This document shows positions 34,481 to 44,694 of a DNA stretch of 64,000 nucleotides, in pieces. The stretch is from Changpingibacter yushuensis (GTDB lineage: Bacteria > Actinomycetota > Actinomycetes > Actinomycetales > Actinomycetaceae). The first letter of the stretch is position 1. Each line of letters begins with the position of its first letter. Position numbers and translations under genes: made by a program. A model generated the notes under the pieces. That model was not told the DNA's origin, did no database searches, and was given only the letters and a program-made list of their open reading frames with translations. The stretch covers positions 310,001 through 374,000 of the forward strand of contig NZ_CP059492.1 in assembly GCF_014041995.1 (NCBI RefSeq). The letters run 5' to 3'.

Positions 34481-35954
34481 GGGGGTCTGGACAGTTTTCC
34501 GTATCTTTTCGGGAGGCTTGTATGAGGGTTGTGTATTCAGCTGAGCAGAAGCGTGTGGCTGTGGCGACGTTCCGTAGGTTGGGTTCGTATGTCAAGACGA
34601 TCCGGAAGTTGGGGTATCCGTCTCGGCATGTGCTCCATGATTGGGTGCATCAGTCTCGTCGAGGTCGCAAACCGGTCGTGAAGAGGCAGCCTGCCCGCCA
34701 CTATCCATGGACTGTTAAGTTGAGCGCCGTGGAGCGGATGAATGCTGGCCAATCAGTTAAAGACATTGCTGGGGATCTCGGCATTGTTAACCATATGCTG
34801 TTGTATAAGTGGATGCGGCTATGGAACCAAGAAGGTGAGCGGGCCCTGATGACTAGACGTGAGAAACGCGAGGCTGATGGGTTAGCCACTCGAGCTCAAC
34901 TAGAGAAGTCATTGCCGGATGATCCTGACGAGTTGCGTCGTTTGGCGGCCAGGCTTCTAGTGGAAAAGCATGTGTTGGAACACGAGCTTGATCTGGTAAA
35001 AAAAGACGGGGGCGTCATCCCGGGACAACTGTCGAACCTGAACAAGACACGCATCATTGACCGGTTGCGTGCTCGTCTTCCTTTCGTGATGCTGCTGGAG
35101 GCGTGCGCGATCTCGGCCAGTAGCTACCACTATTGTCGGGGTGTGCTTGAACGTCCCGACAAGTATGGCGAGCTCGCTGGCAGGATTGAGAAGATTGCTG
35201 GCGATTCGGGCTTTACGTATGGTTCTGCACGGGTCTGGCTCAAACTCAAGCGTCTTGGGGTGACTGTTTCTGAGAAGGTTGTTCGTCGTTTGATGAAAGA
35301 ACATCAGATCCCGGTTTATTACGCTCACCGCAAGCGTCGCTATTCCAGTTATGAGGGAGAGACAAGCCCGGCCCCAGATGATCACGTCAAGAGGAATTTT
35401 CATGCTGATGAGCCTGACAGACTATGGCTCACTGATGTCAGTGAGTTTGCTGCTTCGGACGCCAAGGTCTATCTCAGCCCGATGATTGATTGCTGTGATG
35501 GGAAAGTGGTGGCGTGGCAGACGAGTCGACGACCGGACAAGGTGATGACGCAGTCGATGCTGGAAGCTGCGATCGCGAGTTTGCCTACCGAGCGCCACGA
35601 CGCTTTACGTGATGATAAGGAAGCTATCCCACTGATTATTCATAGCGATCGTGGTGGACATTACCGGAGCGCTGAATGGATCGAGACCACGAAGGCTGCT
35701 GGGATCACCCGCTCGATGGGAAAGAAGGGATGTAGTCCCGATAACGCGGCCTGTGAAGGATTCTTCGGACGTATGAAAACGGAAATGTTCTACGGTCACA
35801 CCTGGACCAGTGCCGCACAGCTCGAGACGGCAATCAATGATTACCTTATCTTCTATAACACAGAGCGCTTGAAAACATCCCTTGGAGGCACCATCCAAGA
35901 AAACCGTGACAAAATGGAGAAACCAGAACCATCCAGAAAACAGTCCTGACCCCC
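34481..35954 (+). mobile_element. IS3-family insertion sequence
   Basis: 1474 bp with imperfect inverted ends GGGGGTCTGGACAGTTTTCC (left) and GGGGGTCAGGACTGTTTTCT (right, reverse complement), and a 3-bp TTT target duplication. It sits inside the right inverted repeat of the second IS1249-like element. Confidence 0.88.
34522..35949 (+). CDS. IS3-family transposase, single ORF
   Basis: 475 residues from ATG 34522 (GGGAGG upstream). Two N-terminal helix-turn-helix regions (about 1-110), a helical linker, HTH_21-like part (SARVWLKLKRLGVTVSEKVVRRLMKE reduced here to its pattern) and an rve domain with DDE residues in WLTDVSEF, IHSDRGGHY and EGFFGRMKTE. In most IS3 members OrfA and OrfB are joined by -1 frameshifting; here they are one continuous frame. 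Appears intact. Confidence 0.92.
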   Translation: MRVVYSAEQKRVAVATFRRLGSYVKTIRKLGYPSRHVLHDWVHQSRRGRKPVVKRQPARHYPWTVKLSAVERMNAGQSVKDIAGDLGIVNHMLLYKWMRLWNQEGERALMTRREKREADGLATRAQLEKSLPDDPDELRRLAARLLVEKHVLEHELDLVKKDGGVIPGQLSNLNKTRIIDRLRARLPFVMLLEACAISASSYHYCRGVLERPDKYGELAGRIEKIAGDSGFTYGSARVWLKLKRLGVTVSEKVVRRLMKEHQIPVYYAHRKRRYSSYEGETSPAPDDHVKRNFHADEPDRLWLTDVSEFAASDAKVYLSPMIDCCDGKVVAWQTSRRPDKVMTQSMLEAAIASLPTERHDALRDDKEAIPLIIHSDRGGHYRSAEWIETTKAAGITRSMGKKGCSPDNAACEGFFGRMKTEMFYGHTWTSAAQLETAINDYLIFYNTERLKTSLGGTIQENRDKMEKPEPSRKQS

Positions 35955-35970
35955 TTTTGGGTATTAACCC

Positions 35971-36515
35971 CGCTACGACCCGGGGACGCTGCCGAAGACG
36001 GTGGCGCTAGAACCGACGTACGCCGCGACGCCTGCCTGCTGATAAACGTCGAGCCATACCCGTCCTGGGACGAGAAGCTGAACCGGGCGCTGCAGTCGTG
36101 GCGGGACAGCGCAGCCCGTCAGGCTCGCCGTCTGATGTTCGCGAACGACCGTACGTGTGAAGACTGCCGCCGTGATCCGTACGTCATCATCGCCCAGCTG
36201 GAAGACGACTCCACGGCGCATCGGTGGCCACACTGGATGCAGCACACACTCCGGGAACACCTGATCGACGTGCGCGGTGAGCTGTCCGAAGCGCTCGCCC
36301 TCCGTCCCTACGCCGGAGCGACGATCGCTGCGTACCTCGACGGTGCCGGGCTCCGACCACGTCATGCGTGGGATCAGACGAAGCAACAGGCTGTGCAGAT
36401 CGTGACCGAACAGGCCGTGCTCGTCGACCTGTGGCTGCGCTACCGGATGGCGACGCTGGCGCCGTGGCCGAAGCGGGTGCGGCGGGCGGCTCTTCACGAA
36501 AAGCGCCGGTCATGA
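35971..36515 (+). pseudogene. Hypothetical gene truncated by the IS complex
   Basis: An open frame enters directly from the IS1249 right end (…LRPGDAAEDGGARTD...) and continues for 181 codons to TGA 36515. The part with ATG 36135 (126 residues) contains CEDCRRDPY and Trp/His-rich segments and a basic C-terminus. The lack of a start before the IS and coding-type composition indicate loss of the 5' end. Not recognised; similar short genes occur in actinobacterial phage-like islands. Confidence 0.55.
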
Positions 36516-36530
36516 GATAATTGGCGTAGA

Positions 36531-36570
36531 TCGCGACGCTCGGTTGAGCCCGTCAGGCTCCCCGTCGCGA
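36531..36570. terminator. Two-layer hairpin upstream of hsdM
   Basis: Outer 8-bp stem TCGCGACG / CGTCGCGA (36531-36538 / 36563-36570) and inner stem GAGCC / GGCTC. It lies between the truncated hypothetical gene and hsdM and may end the former's transcript. The hsdM promoter should lie between it and 36680. Confidence 0.5.
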
Positions 36571-36692
36571 CAATCTCTCGGCATCGCCTCCGGCGCGGCA
36601 CCTTAGCGGTGTCAGTGGTCGTCGGTAGCATGGGACACGCCCCGAGGGCACAACTTAAGACGCGCCCTGCGGCGCGGAGGAGATCCAACAGC

Positions 36693-38261
36693 ATGGCACG
36701 CGCCGCGAAGCCGAAACCGACGAAGACACTCGAGCAGACCCTCTGGGAGGCTGCCGATAAGCTGCGCGGCAACCAGGAGCCCAGCGAGTACAAGCACGTC
36801 GTGCTGGGTCTGGTGTTCCTCAAGTACGTCTCCGACCGGTTCGAGGAGCGCCGCGAGCAGCTCAAGGGAGAGCTGGCAGCGGAGGGTATCAAGCCCGAGC
36901 GGATCGAGTCGTTCCTGGAGGATCGGGACGAGTACACGAGCCAGAACGTCTTCTGGGTGCCGTCTCTCGCGCGGTGGGGCTACGTGCAGTCGGTGGCCAA
37001 GCAGCCTAAGATTGGCCAGCAGATCGACCAGGCGATGGATCTCATCGAGAAGGAGAACCCCTCCCTGCGTGGCGTGCTCCCGCGCAACTACGGACGGGAC
37101 GGGCTCGACAAACGCCGCCTCGGTGAGCTGGTCGATCTCATCGGGTCGATCGGCTTCACTGAGGCCGACGATCACGGCGCAGATGATGTGCTCGGCCGTG
37201 TGTACGAGTACTTCCTCGGCCAGTTCGCAGGCAAGGAGACCGGCAAGGACGCTGGAGCGTTCTACACCCCGCGCTCCGTCGTCCGGACGCTGGTGGAGAT
37301 GCTGGAGCCATACAAGGGTCGCGTCTATGACCCAGCAGCAGGCTCGGGCGGCATGTTCGTCCAGTCGGCAGAGTTCGTAAAGGCCCACGGCGGCAAGCGC
37401 ACCGACATCTCCGTGTATGGCCAGGAGTTCACCGATACAACGTGGAAGCTCGCAAAGATGAACCTCGCGCTGCGGGGCATCGAAGCTGACATGGGCTCGC
37501 ACTCGGCGGACTCATTCACCGAGGATCTCCACCAGGACCTCCGCGCTGACTACGTGATCGCGAACCCGCCGTTCAACGTCTCTGACTGGTGGGATGCGAA
37601 ACTCGGTGATGATCCTCGCTGGAAGTACGGCACACCTCCCCCGGGTAACGCTAACTTCGCGTGGGTCCAGCACTTCATCCACCATCTCGCCCCCAACGGC
37701 ACGGCGGGCTTCGTGCTCGCCAACGGGTCGCTGTCCTCGAAGAGCAGCGGTGAAGGCGAGATCCGTCGCAAGCTCGTCGAGGCAGGGTTGGTCGACTGCA
37801 TCGTCGCCATGCCAGACAAGCTGTTCTTCAACACCGGCATCCCGGTCGCTCTGTGGTTCGTCTCGAAGGGACGCGCCGGTAACGGGCACCGAGAGCGGCG
37901 TGATGAGGTGCTATTCATCGATGCGCGCAAGCTTGGCCAGATGGAATCTCGCAAGCTCCGTGTACTCGACAACGACGACATTGAGAAGATCGCAGGAACA
38001 TACCACGCATGGCGCAACCACGACGGCGGCTACGAAGACATAGCAGGGTTCGCGAAAGCTGCGAAGATCGAAGAGATCGCGACGCACGACTACGTGCTCG
38101 CGCCAGGCCGGTATGTAGGCGCTGCCGAGGCGGAGATTGACGACGAACCGATCGAGGAGAAGATCGAACGCCTCACGAACGAGCTGTTCGCGGAGTTCGA
38201 GCGTGGCCGCGAACTCGAGAATGAGGTAAGGCGTCGGTTGAGCGGGTTGTCAACGTTATGA
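36693..38261 (+). CDS. hsdM: Type I restriction-modification DNA methyltransferase subunit
   Basis: 522 residues. N-terminal HsdM helical domain (LEQTLWEAADKLRGNQEPSEYKHVVLGLVFLKYVSD), then the N6-adenine methylase domain with SAM-binding DPAAGSGGMF (from D213) and catalytic NPPF (from N291). ATG 36693 is supported by GGAGGAG. First gene of an operon in which each next start overlaps the previous stop; hsdS begins within the ATGA at 38258. Confidence 0.96.
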   Translation: MARAAKPKPTKTLEQTLWEAADKLRGNQEPSEYKHVVLGLVFLKYVSDRFEERREQLKGELAAEGIKPERIESFLEDRDEYTSQNVFWVPSLARWGYVQSVAKQPKIGQQIDQAMDLIEKENPSLRGVLPRNYGRDGLDKRRLGELVDLIGSIGFTEADDHGADDVLGRVYEYFLGQFAGKETGKDAGAFYTPRSVVRTLVEMLEPYKGRVYDPAAGSGGMFVQSAEFVKAHGGKRTDISVYGQEFTDTTWKLAKMNLALRGIEADMGSHSADSFTEDLHQDLRADYVIANPPFNVSDWWDAKLGDDPRWKYGTPPPGNANFAWVQHFIHHLAPNGTAGFVLANGSLSSKSSGEGEIRRKLVEAGLVDCIVAMPDKLFFNTGIPVALWFVSKGRAGNGHRERRDEVLFIDARKLGQMESRKLRVLDNDDIEKIAGTYHAWRNHDGGYEDIAGFAKAAKIEEIATHDYVLAPGRYVGAAEAEIDDEPIEEKIERLTNELFAEFERGRELENEVRRRLSGLSTL

Positions 38262-39355
38262 GACATTTGGCTTTCGAACCTACCCAAACTACCTGGGGAG
38301 ACTTGGTAACTGTCAAGCAAGGTAAGTATGTAGCGAAATCCAATCTGGCTTCTTCGAGGTCGGAGGACGCCCCGGTTCCGACCGTCGGAGCGAATGGTGT
38401 ACTCGGTTATGTGTCGAAACCTTCCTATCAAAGACGGGTACCGCTGGTGACCTGTCGTGGCTCGAACTGTGGGCTTATTCAATACCCACTCGAACCTGTA
38501 TGGGTCAGCAACAATGCCATGGCGCTGGATGCGGGAACCGACGAGGCGAACTCATTCATCTACTACTTGGCGTTGAATACGGATTTCAACGACGTGGTTT
38601 CTGGATCAGCCCAGCCACAGATAACTGCCGGTCCCTTGAAAAATAAGGCTGTCAGTGTTCCTCCACGGGAATACTGGCCTGCTATCGCCGCGACGCTCGG
38701 CGCGCTCGACGACAAAATCGAGTCAAACCGACGAGCGGTAACGATTGCGGAGCATCTAGGGGATGCATTGTTCGCAGCTGCCGCTAGCGAGTCACGGCTG
38801 CTCTCGGACGTTGCGGACATCACGATGGGAAGCTCGCCGAAGGGTGCAGATCTCAACGAGGACGGCGATGGTTTGCCCTTTTACCAGGGCACGCGCGACT
38901 TCGGCGTCCGATTCCCGTCGCTGCGTGTCTGGACAACCGCCCCCGTCCGCACAGCTGCAAAGAGCGACACGCTCATGTCGGTGCGCGCCCCGGTCGGGGA
39001 GCTGAACCGAGCGAGCGCCGACTGCTGCATCGGGCGCGGTGTGGCGGCTATCCATAGCGATACTCACCCCAGCACGCTCTACTACGCCATGCGAAGCTCG
39101 TCGAGCGCCTGGGACAAGTTCCAAGGCGAGGGGACCGTGTTCGCTTCGGTGAATAAGACCGATGTGCACGGTGCCGAGATTCGTTGGGCCGGTGATGGCG
39201 CGCTTCTCGAGCTCGAGGACAAGCTCCGTGTTATCGATGCTCGTATCGAGTCGCTCGAGAGCGAAACCCAGCGTCTGACCGCCCTCCGCGACGCCCTCCT
39301 CCCCGAGCTGCTCTCCGGTCGCATCCGCGTCCCTGCGGAAGGAATCGCAGCATGA
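38258..39355 (+). CDS. hsdS: Type I restriction-modification specificity subunit
   Basis: 365 residues, on the short side for HsdS. Two target-recognition domains (about 1-145 and 185-320), each followed by a conserved helix: ATLGALDDKIESNRRAVTIA and LRVIDARIESLESETQRLTA. Together with HsdM it sets the methylated bipartite sequence. Overlaps hsdM by 4 bases and the following gene by 4 bases. Confidence 0.93.
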   Translation: MRHLAFEPTQTTWGDLVTVKQGKYVAKSNLASSRSEDAPVPTVGANGVLGYVSKPSYQRRVPLVTCRGSNCGLIQYPLEPVWVSNNAMALDAGTDEANSFIYYLALNTDFNDVVSGSAQPQITAGPLKNKAVSVPPREYWPAIAATLGALDDKIESNRRAVTIAEHLGDALFAAAASESRLLSDVADITMGSSPKGADLNEDGDGLPFYQGTRDFGVRFPSLRVWTTAPVRTAAKSDTLMSVRAPVGELNRASADCCIGRGVAAIHSDTHPSTLYYAMRSSSSAWDKFQGEGTVFASVNKTDVHGAEIRWAGDGALLELEDKLRVIDARIESLESETQRLTALRDALLPELLSGRIRVPAEGIAA

Positions 39356-40092
39356 CAGGGATCAACGTCGATTGGGCTCTTGGGGAGCTGGACAAGTTTA
39401 TCCAGCAGACTGTGCTGACGAACAACAGCTATGTCGGTAACGGCGTAGTGTCGCTCTCCAACAAGTCCAGCACCGCCGCCGCGGACGCCGAAGTGGCACA
39501 GCAGGCACAGGTCGTGGAGAAGATTCTTGATCGCGTGATTCCCGGCTGGCGCACGGACATCGAGTTGCGCAAGAGCAACCGCTGGACACGGCACCGTGAG
39601 GCGGCTATCCGCGCGAAGGCGGAGCTGGAGCGTCAGGAGGAGATCCGCAAGAACCTTGGCGATGACGCTCCGGAGTTATCGGCTGCGAACCTGCATCCGT
39701 GGGTCTGGGGCGGCGCGTCGTCGCTGTGGCACTCGGGGCACTTCCGTGAGGCTGTCGAGGGCGCGATCCGCAAGCTGAATGCGGAGACGCAGAACAAGCT
39801 CGGTCGTCGTGATGTGAGCGAGACAGATCTCTTCAACCAGGCGTTCAGCGAACAGCCCGCTGCTGCGAAGAATCCGCGTCTGCACCGTATGCCGGATGAC
39901 GGCAGCAAGACCTTCAAGTCGGTGCAGCGTGGTGCTCGCATGTTTGCCGAGGGTGTATTTGCTGGTATCCGTAACCCGCTTGCGCATGAGGCTGACCAGG
40001 AGATGCCAGAGCAAGAAGCGCTGGAGTACTTGGCGGCGCTCAGTGTGTTGGCGCGCTGGGTGGATGAATCGACGTTGGAGGTTGCATCGTGA
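39352..40092 (+). CDS. TIGR02391 (Ymh) family protein in the hsd operon
   Basis: 246 residues. The C-terminal ~130 residues ([20 protein letters not shown] ... [11 protein letters not shown]) match the Ymh/TIGR02391 family, a helical domain often found in mobile and defence loci. The N-terminal part is helical and charged. Encoded between hsdS and hsdR with 4-base overlaps both sides, so it is made in step with the restriction complex. Role unknown; accessory or control factor are both possible. Confidence 0.82.
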   Translation: MTGINVDWALGELDKFIQQTVLTNNSYVGNGVVSLSNKSSTAAADAEVAQQAQVVEKILDRVIPGWRTDIELRKSNRWTRHREAAIRAKAELERQEEIRKNLGDDAPELSAANLHPWVWGGASSLWHSGHFREAVEGAIRKLNAETQNKLGRRDVSETDLFNQAFSEQPAAAKNPRLHRMPDDGSKTFKSVQRGARMFAEGVFAGIRNPLAHEADQEMPEQEALEYLAALSVLARWVDESTLEVAS

Positions 40093-43000
40093 GCGCGTTC
40101 AACGAGAACACCGTCGAGCTGGCTGCGTTGGAGTACTTCGCGGAGATGGGCTACCGCGCCCTGCACGGGCCGGACATCGCTCCTGGCGAGCCGGGCGCGG
40201 AGCGCGATTCCTATGAGGAGGTGTTCCTTTGGGGTCGGCTGCGTGATGCGATCAGGCGGATCAATCCTGGGACTTCCCCTGCCCTTGTTGACGAGGCGAT
40301 CAAGCGGGTGCGGCGTGCGGAGTCGCAGAGCCCGATCGATGAGAACTACCGGCTGCACCAGCTCATCACGGAGGGCGTGCCTGTTGAGCATCGGGATGCC
40401 GACGGTGCGCTGCGTACGACCAGGTTGTGGCTGGTCGACTATGAGCAGCCGGAGAACAACGACTGGGTGGCGATCAACCAGTTCACGATCGTTGAGAACG
40501 GTAAGAACCGTCGGCCTGACGTGCTGGTGCTCGTCAACGGTATGCCGTTGGCGCTGCTGGAGCTGAAGAATCCGACGGCGGAGCATGCGACGTTGAAGTC
40601 AGCGTGGAATCAGGTGCAGACGTACCGGCAGGACATCCCATCCGTGTTCGTGCCGAACGCAGTGACGGTGATCTCTGACGGTACTTCGGCGGCGATGAGC
40701 AGTTACGCGGGGGCGTTCGAGCACTATGCGCCGTGGAAGACGATCGAGGGTCGCGAGGTTGTGAGCGATCACCCTGCGCTCGAGGTGCTTATCAAGGGTG
40801 TGTTCGAGCCGAAACGGTTCCTCGACATCGTCCAAAACTTCGTCGTCTTCAGTGACGAGACCGCGACCGACAAAGCCACTGGCCAGCCGACGCGGGTACT
40901 GGTGAAGCGAGTGGCGAAGTACCACCAGTACTGGGCGGTAAACGCAGCGGTCGAGTCGACCGTGCAGGCGTCCCGGCCTGATGGTGACCGTCGTGGTGGT
41001 GTGGTCTGGCATACCCAGGGGTCGGGCAAGAGCTTCGAGATGGTGTTCTATGCCGCGAAGATCATGCGCGATCCACGGATGGCCAATCCGACACTGGTGT
41101 TCATCACCGATCGCAACGACTTGGACGACCAGCTGTTCGGGGAGACGTTCGCCCCGGCCCGCATCCTGCCAGAGACCCCGGTGCAGGCAACGACCCGTGC
41201 CGACCTGCGTTCGAAGTTGAAGCGCGCGTCGGGTGGCATCGTCTTTACAACGCTGCAGAAGTTCGCTCCTGGTGAGGATGGCGATGCCAACCCGGTGCTG
41301 ACGGATCGGCGCAACGTCGTCGTCGTGGCGGACGAGGCGCATCGTAGCCAATACGGCTTCGGTGAGACGCTGGATCGTCACGGACGCTTGCGCTCGGGCT
41401 TGGCGAAGCATATGCGCGATGCCCTGCCCGGCGCCACGTATCTCGGCTTCACCGGTACGCCGATCGAGTCGAACGACAAGTCCACACGTTCGGTGTTCGG
41501 TGACTACGTCGATGTCTACGACCTCACTCGTGCGGTCGAGGACGGCGCGACGGTGAAGATCTTCTACGAATCGCGCCTAGCGAAGATCGACCTGTCCGAC
41601 GATGACCTTGCCGCGCTTGACGAGCTGGCGGATGAGATCACCGAGACCGTCGAAGAGGATGCGGCCACGGCAGCGAAGTCGCGCTGGTCGCGTTTGGAAG
41701 CCATCGTCGGCGCCGACTCGCGCCTCGACCTGATTGCTCGGGACATCGTTGAGCACTGGGAGAAGCGGCGAGAGGCGCTGTTCGGTAAGGGCATGATCGT
41801 CACGATGAGCCGTCGTATCGCGGTGCGGCTTTATGAGAAGATCGTCGCGCTCCGCCCCGACTGGCATTCTGATGACCCGGCTAAGGGCAAGATCAAGGTC
41901 GTCATGACCGGATCGGCTGCCGATCCGGCCGAGTTCCAGCCGCACATCTATCCGAAGGACGTCCGCAAGGATCTCAAGCTCCGGGCGAAGAATCCCGACG
42001 ACGAACTTGAGCTGGTGATCGTGCGGGACATGTGGCTGACTGGGTTCGATGCGCCCAGCATGCACACGATGTACGTCGATAAGACCATGCAAGGTGCCGG
42101 GCTGATGCAGGCAATTGCCCGCGTCAACCGCACATTCCGCGACAAGCCCGGCGGACTCATCGTCGACTACATCGGCGTGTTCGCGAACCTCCAGGCAGCA
42201 CTGGCGGAGTACTCCCCTTCCGACCGTGACCAGGCCGGCGTACCGATCGACGAGATGGTCGCCGTCATGCTGGAGAAGCACGACATCATCCGAGGACTGC
42301 TGCACGGCGTCGACTACGACTCCTCGCCGTCACTCACCGCCTCCCAGCGCCTGGCGGAGTACGCCAAGGTGCTCGACTTCGTCATGGCCGACCCCGACCG
42401 CACGAAGCGCTTCAACGACCAGGTACTCGCACTGGCCAAGGCGTTCGCTCTGGCTGGAGCGCGCGACGAGGCGGCAGCGATCCGCAACGACGTGCGCCTG
42501 TTCACTGACGTGCGTGCAGCCATCTTGAAGATCCAGAACCCGGATTCTGGGCGTGGCGGCTCCGGCGCTGTCGAGATCGACACCGCGCTCGGGCAGCTGC
42601 TCAACGAAGCGGTTGCCGCCGACCAGGTGGTTGACATCTACAAGCTCGCCGGTGTCGAGACGCCAGAGCTGTCGATCCTCAGCGATGAGTTCCTTGACTC
42701 GCTCGCGGAGAAGGACAAGCCCAACCTGCAGATGGGGTTGCTGCGGCGCCTCCTCAACGACCAGATTCGCACCGTGCAGCGCACCAACCTCGTGCAGGCG
42801 CGAAAGTTCTCCGAACTGCTCGACGAGGCGATCAATCGGTACACGAACCGATCGCTGACGACGGCGGAGATCATCGCGGAGTTGGTGAAGCTCGCCAAGC
42901 AGATGCGGGACGACCAGAAGCGTAACGAGGAGCTGGGGCTTTCTGCCGCGGAGGTCGCGCTGTACGACGCGATCGCCCAGAACGACGCCGCGGTCATGCA

Positions 43001-43223
43001 CATGGGCGATGAGACATTGAAGAAGATCGCTGTCGACCTCGTCTGGGCTGTCCGTACCAGCGTCGTCATCGACTGGGATCAGAAGGAGAGCGTCCGCGCC
43101 GCGATGCGCTCGAAGGTGCGACGCTTGCTTGCCAAGTACGACTACCCACCTGATGCCGAGAAGAAGGCCATCGAGTTGGTGCTCGAACAAGCCGAACTGT
43201 TCGCACGTGGAGGAGCAGAGTAA
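40089..43223 (+). CDS. hsdR: Type I restriction endonuclease / translocase subunit
   Basis: 1044 residues. N-terminal PD-(D/E)XK nuclease with [22 protein letters not shown]2 motor with Walker A QGSGKS (310-315) and DEAH at D415-H418; motif VI-like [16 protein letters not shown]; helical C-terminal HsdM-binding region. Translocates and cuts DNA lacking methylation. Its TAA stop overlaps the ATG of the small gene that follows (TAATG). Confidence 0.96.
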   Translation: MSAFNENTVELAALEYFAEMGYRALHGPDIAPGEPGAERDSYEEVFLWGRLRDAIRRINPGTSPALVDEAIKRVRRAESQSPIDENYRLHQLITEGVPVEHRDADGALRTTRLWLVDYEQPENNDWVAINQFTIVENGKNRRPDVLVLVNGMPLALLELKNPTAEHATLKSAWNQVQTYRQDIPSVFVPNAVTVISDGTSAAMSSYAGAFEHYAPWKTIEGREVVSDHPALEVLIKGVFEPKRFLDIVQNFVVFSDETATDKATGQPTRVLVKRVAKYHQYWAVNAAVESTVQASRPDGDRRGGVVWHTQGSGKSFEMVFYAAKIMRDPRMANPTLVFITDRNDLDDQLFGETFAPARILPETPVQATTRADLRSKLKRASGGIVFTTLQKFAPGEDGDANPVLTDRRNVVVVADEAHRSQYGFGETLDRHGRLRSGLAKHMRDALPGATYLGFTGTPIESNDKSTRSVFGDYVDVYDLTRAVEDGATVKIFYESRLAKIDLSDDDLAALDELADEITETVEEDAATAAKSRWSRLEAIVGADSRLDLIARDIVEHWEKRREALFGKGMIVTMSRRIAVRLYEKIVALRPDWHSDDPAKGKIKVVMTGSAADPAEFQPHIYPKDVRKDLKLRAKNPDDELELVIVRDMWLTGFDAPSMHTMYVDKTMQGAGLMQAIARVNRTFRDKPGGLIVDYIGVFANLQAALAEYSPSDRDQAGVPIDEMVAVMLEKHDIIRGLLHGVDYDSSPSLTASQRLAEYAKVLDFVMADPDRTKRFNDQVLALAKAFALAGARDEAAAIRNDVRLFTDVRAAILKIQNPDSGRGGSGAVEIDTALGQLLNEAVAADQVVDIYKLAGVETPELSILSDEFLDSLAEKDKPNLQMGLLRRLLNDQIRTVQRTNLVQARKFSELLDEAINRYTNRSLTTAEIIAELVKLAKQMRDDQKRNEELGLSAAEVALYDAIAQNDAAVMHMGDETLKKIAVDLVWAVRTSVVIDWDQKESVRAAMRSKVRRLLAKYDYPPDAEKKAIELVLEQAELFARGGAE

Positions 43224-43444
43224 TGCCTGTGCGGTTGTTGGAAATCGAGAACCGCAAGCCGGTGATCGACAAGCAGAGATGCCAAGGGAACTGGATCTAC
43301 ATTGTTCAGGATACTAAGAGCACACTCCACGACTCGAAGCTCCACCCGACCGAACTCGCCATGATCAAGTCCGCCAAGCGCCACTTCGAAGCCATCGGCA
43401 TTGACGACTACGCACGGGCAGTGCCAGGAGCGTCGAAGCTATGA
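43223..43444 (+). CDS. 73-residue protein of unknown function between hsdR and sir2
   Basis: [18 protein letters not shown] begins a small, slightly basic protein with one Cys and a predicted beta-then-alpha pattern. It overlaps hsdR by one base and the SIR2 gene by four, so it is held in the operon. No family is recognised. It could be an adaptor or regulator of the restriction or the SIR2-HerA system. Confidence 0.65.
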   Translation: MPVRLLEIENRKPVIDKQRCQGNWIYIVQDTKSTLHDSKLHPTELAMIKSAKRHFEAIGIDDYARAVPGASKL

Positions 43445-44694
43445 CAAAGAGCGAACTTCGCGTGACCACTCCCTCGGCTAGCGCTGAGCCAGCTGATGGA
43501 CTGACAGTCGAGCGCTTGCGGACGATCGTGCAGGACTCGCACCTCAACTTCTTGATCGGCGCTGGCACCTCTAGTCCCTACTTCGAGCAACTCGGCGATA
43601 TCGAGAACGTGCTCACCGAGATCGGCGATTACTCTCCCGACCGCCCGGAAGCAAACCTCGTGCGCGCCTCTTTGCAGGGCTACTTCTTCGAAAAGGTGCT
43701 GCTGCCCAACCTGCCGCTCTGCGCACGTGAACCGATCGCGCGCCCCCTACTCAAGTCTTACGCGCGCTTCGTCAGCACGATCAACCGCATCCTGTTGAGG
43801 CGACGAAGCACGCTACTGGGCAAGCAGGCAAATGTATTCACGACCAATGTTGACCTGGCTTTTGAGGTTGCCCTTGAAATGCTCGAGATCGACACGAACG
43901 ATGGCTTCGCTGGGAAGCTCCGTCCCCGCCTTGATCTTGGCGAGTACGGTACCCTTCGTCTACGCCAGGGAACGCGTTACGAGTACCGGTCCGAGATCCC
44001 GGTCGTGAACCTCTTCAAGATCCACGGATCGGCCGCGTGGCGTCAGGAGGGCGACGAGATCTACTTTGACCACCAGCTTTCGAGCGTCAGACAAGTGAAG
44101 GCTGTCTTCGACGTTGCAGGTTCGGAATCCAGCTTGCTGCCGATCTCAGACCCGGACGACGTTAAGGCAGATCAGCTACTTGAGGCAGCTCAAGGTAAGA
44201 CCCTCGACGGCGCGGGAGAGGCATTCGCCGCCGCCTACGAAGAACTGAGCATCGTCAATCCCGAGAAGACGAAGTTCGCGACGACCGTCTTGAACAAGAC
44301 CTACTACGAACTGATCCGTCGACTCGCGAACGAGCTCGAAAAGGAGAACAGCGCGCTCTTCGTCCACGGCTTCTCGTTCCGCGACGAGCACTTGCGTGAC
44401 CTTGTATTGCGAGCAGCACGTACAAACCCGACGCTGCAGGTGATCGTCTTCTGCTACTCGCGCGACGGCAGAGAAGAAATGCGCGCACTGTTCCCCGAAG
44501 AACAGGTGAAGAACGCGAATATTTTGCTTGTCGCACCACACGAGCCGAAAGAAGGCGAGGATGAGCGCAAGCTCGCCATCGACGTGCTAGTCGACGACTA
44601 TCTGCTCGCATTGCTAGCGGAGTCGCCTGCGACTGCGGACCATGTGATCGAACTGAAACTTGGTGAGCCGTCGGAGATCTCCGGTGATGACTGA
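43441..44694 (+). CDS. SIR2-family NADase of a SIR2-HerA defence pair
   Basis: 417 residues. SIR2_2-type domain with the NAD-binding FLIGAGTSSPYF (38-48), FTTNVD with Asn136, and KIHGSAAW with His195, the residues expected to drive NAD+ cleavage. A C-terminal half with a FVHGFSFRDEHLRDLVLRA segment follows, as in other antiphage SIR2 proteins. The next gene encodes HerA with an 8-base overlap. SIR2-HerA pairs are known antiphage systems in which NAD+ depletion aborts infection. Confidence 0.9.
   Translation: MTKSELRVTTPSASAEPADGLTVERLRTIVQDSHLNFLIGAGTSSPYFEQLGDIENVLTEIGDYSPDRPEANLVRASLQGYFFEKVLLPNLPLCAREPIARPLLKSYARFVSTINRILLRRRSTLLGKQANVFTTNVDLAFEVALEMLEIDTNDGFAGKLRPRLDLGEYGTLRLRQGTRYEYRSEIPVVNLFKIHGSAAWRQEGDEIYFDHQLSSVRQVKAVFDVAGSESSLLPISDPDDVKADQLLEAAQGKTLDGAGEAFAAAYEELSIVNPEKTKFATTVLNKTYYELIRRLANELEKENSALFVHGFSFRDEHLRDLVLRAARTNPTLQVIVFCYSRDGREEMRALFPEEQVKNANILLVAPHEPKEGEDERKLAIDVLVDDYLLALLAESPATADHVIELKLGEPSEISGDD

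Larger units (their letters stand above)
33155..35970 (-). mobile_element. Second IS1249-like element, split by an IS3-family element
   Basis: The left end at 33155 is GGGTTAATACCCAAAACGTG, then GGTCT. Removing the IS3 element (34481-35954 plus one TTT) rebuilds an identical right end at 34460-35970. The outer flanks (GAGGAGCT on the left, CGCTACGA on the right) do not match, so no target duplication remains. About 1340 bp without the insert. Confidence 0.85.

Noticed and set aside
36612-37502. 296-residue minus-strand frame opposite hsdM
   Set aside because: No family resemblance; the plus strand has clear HsdM motifs throughout.
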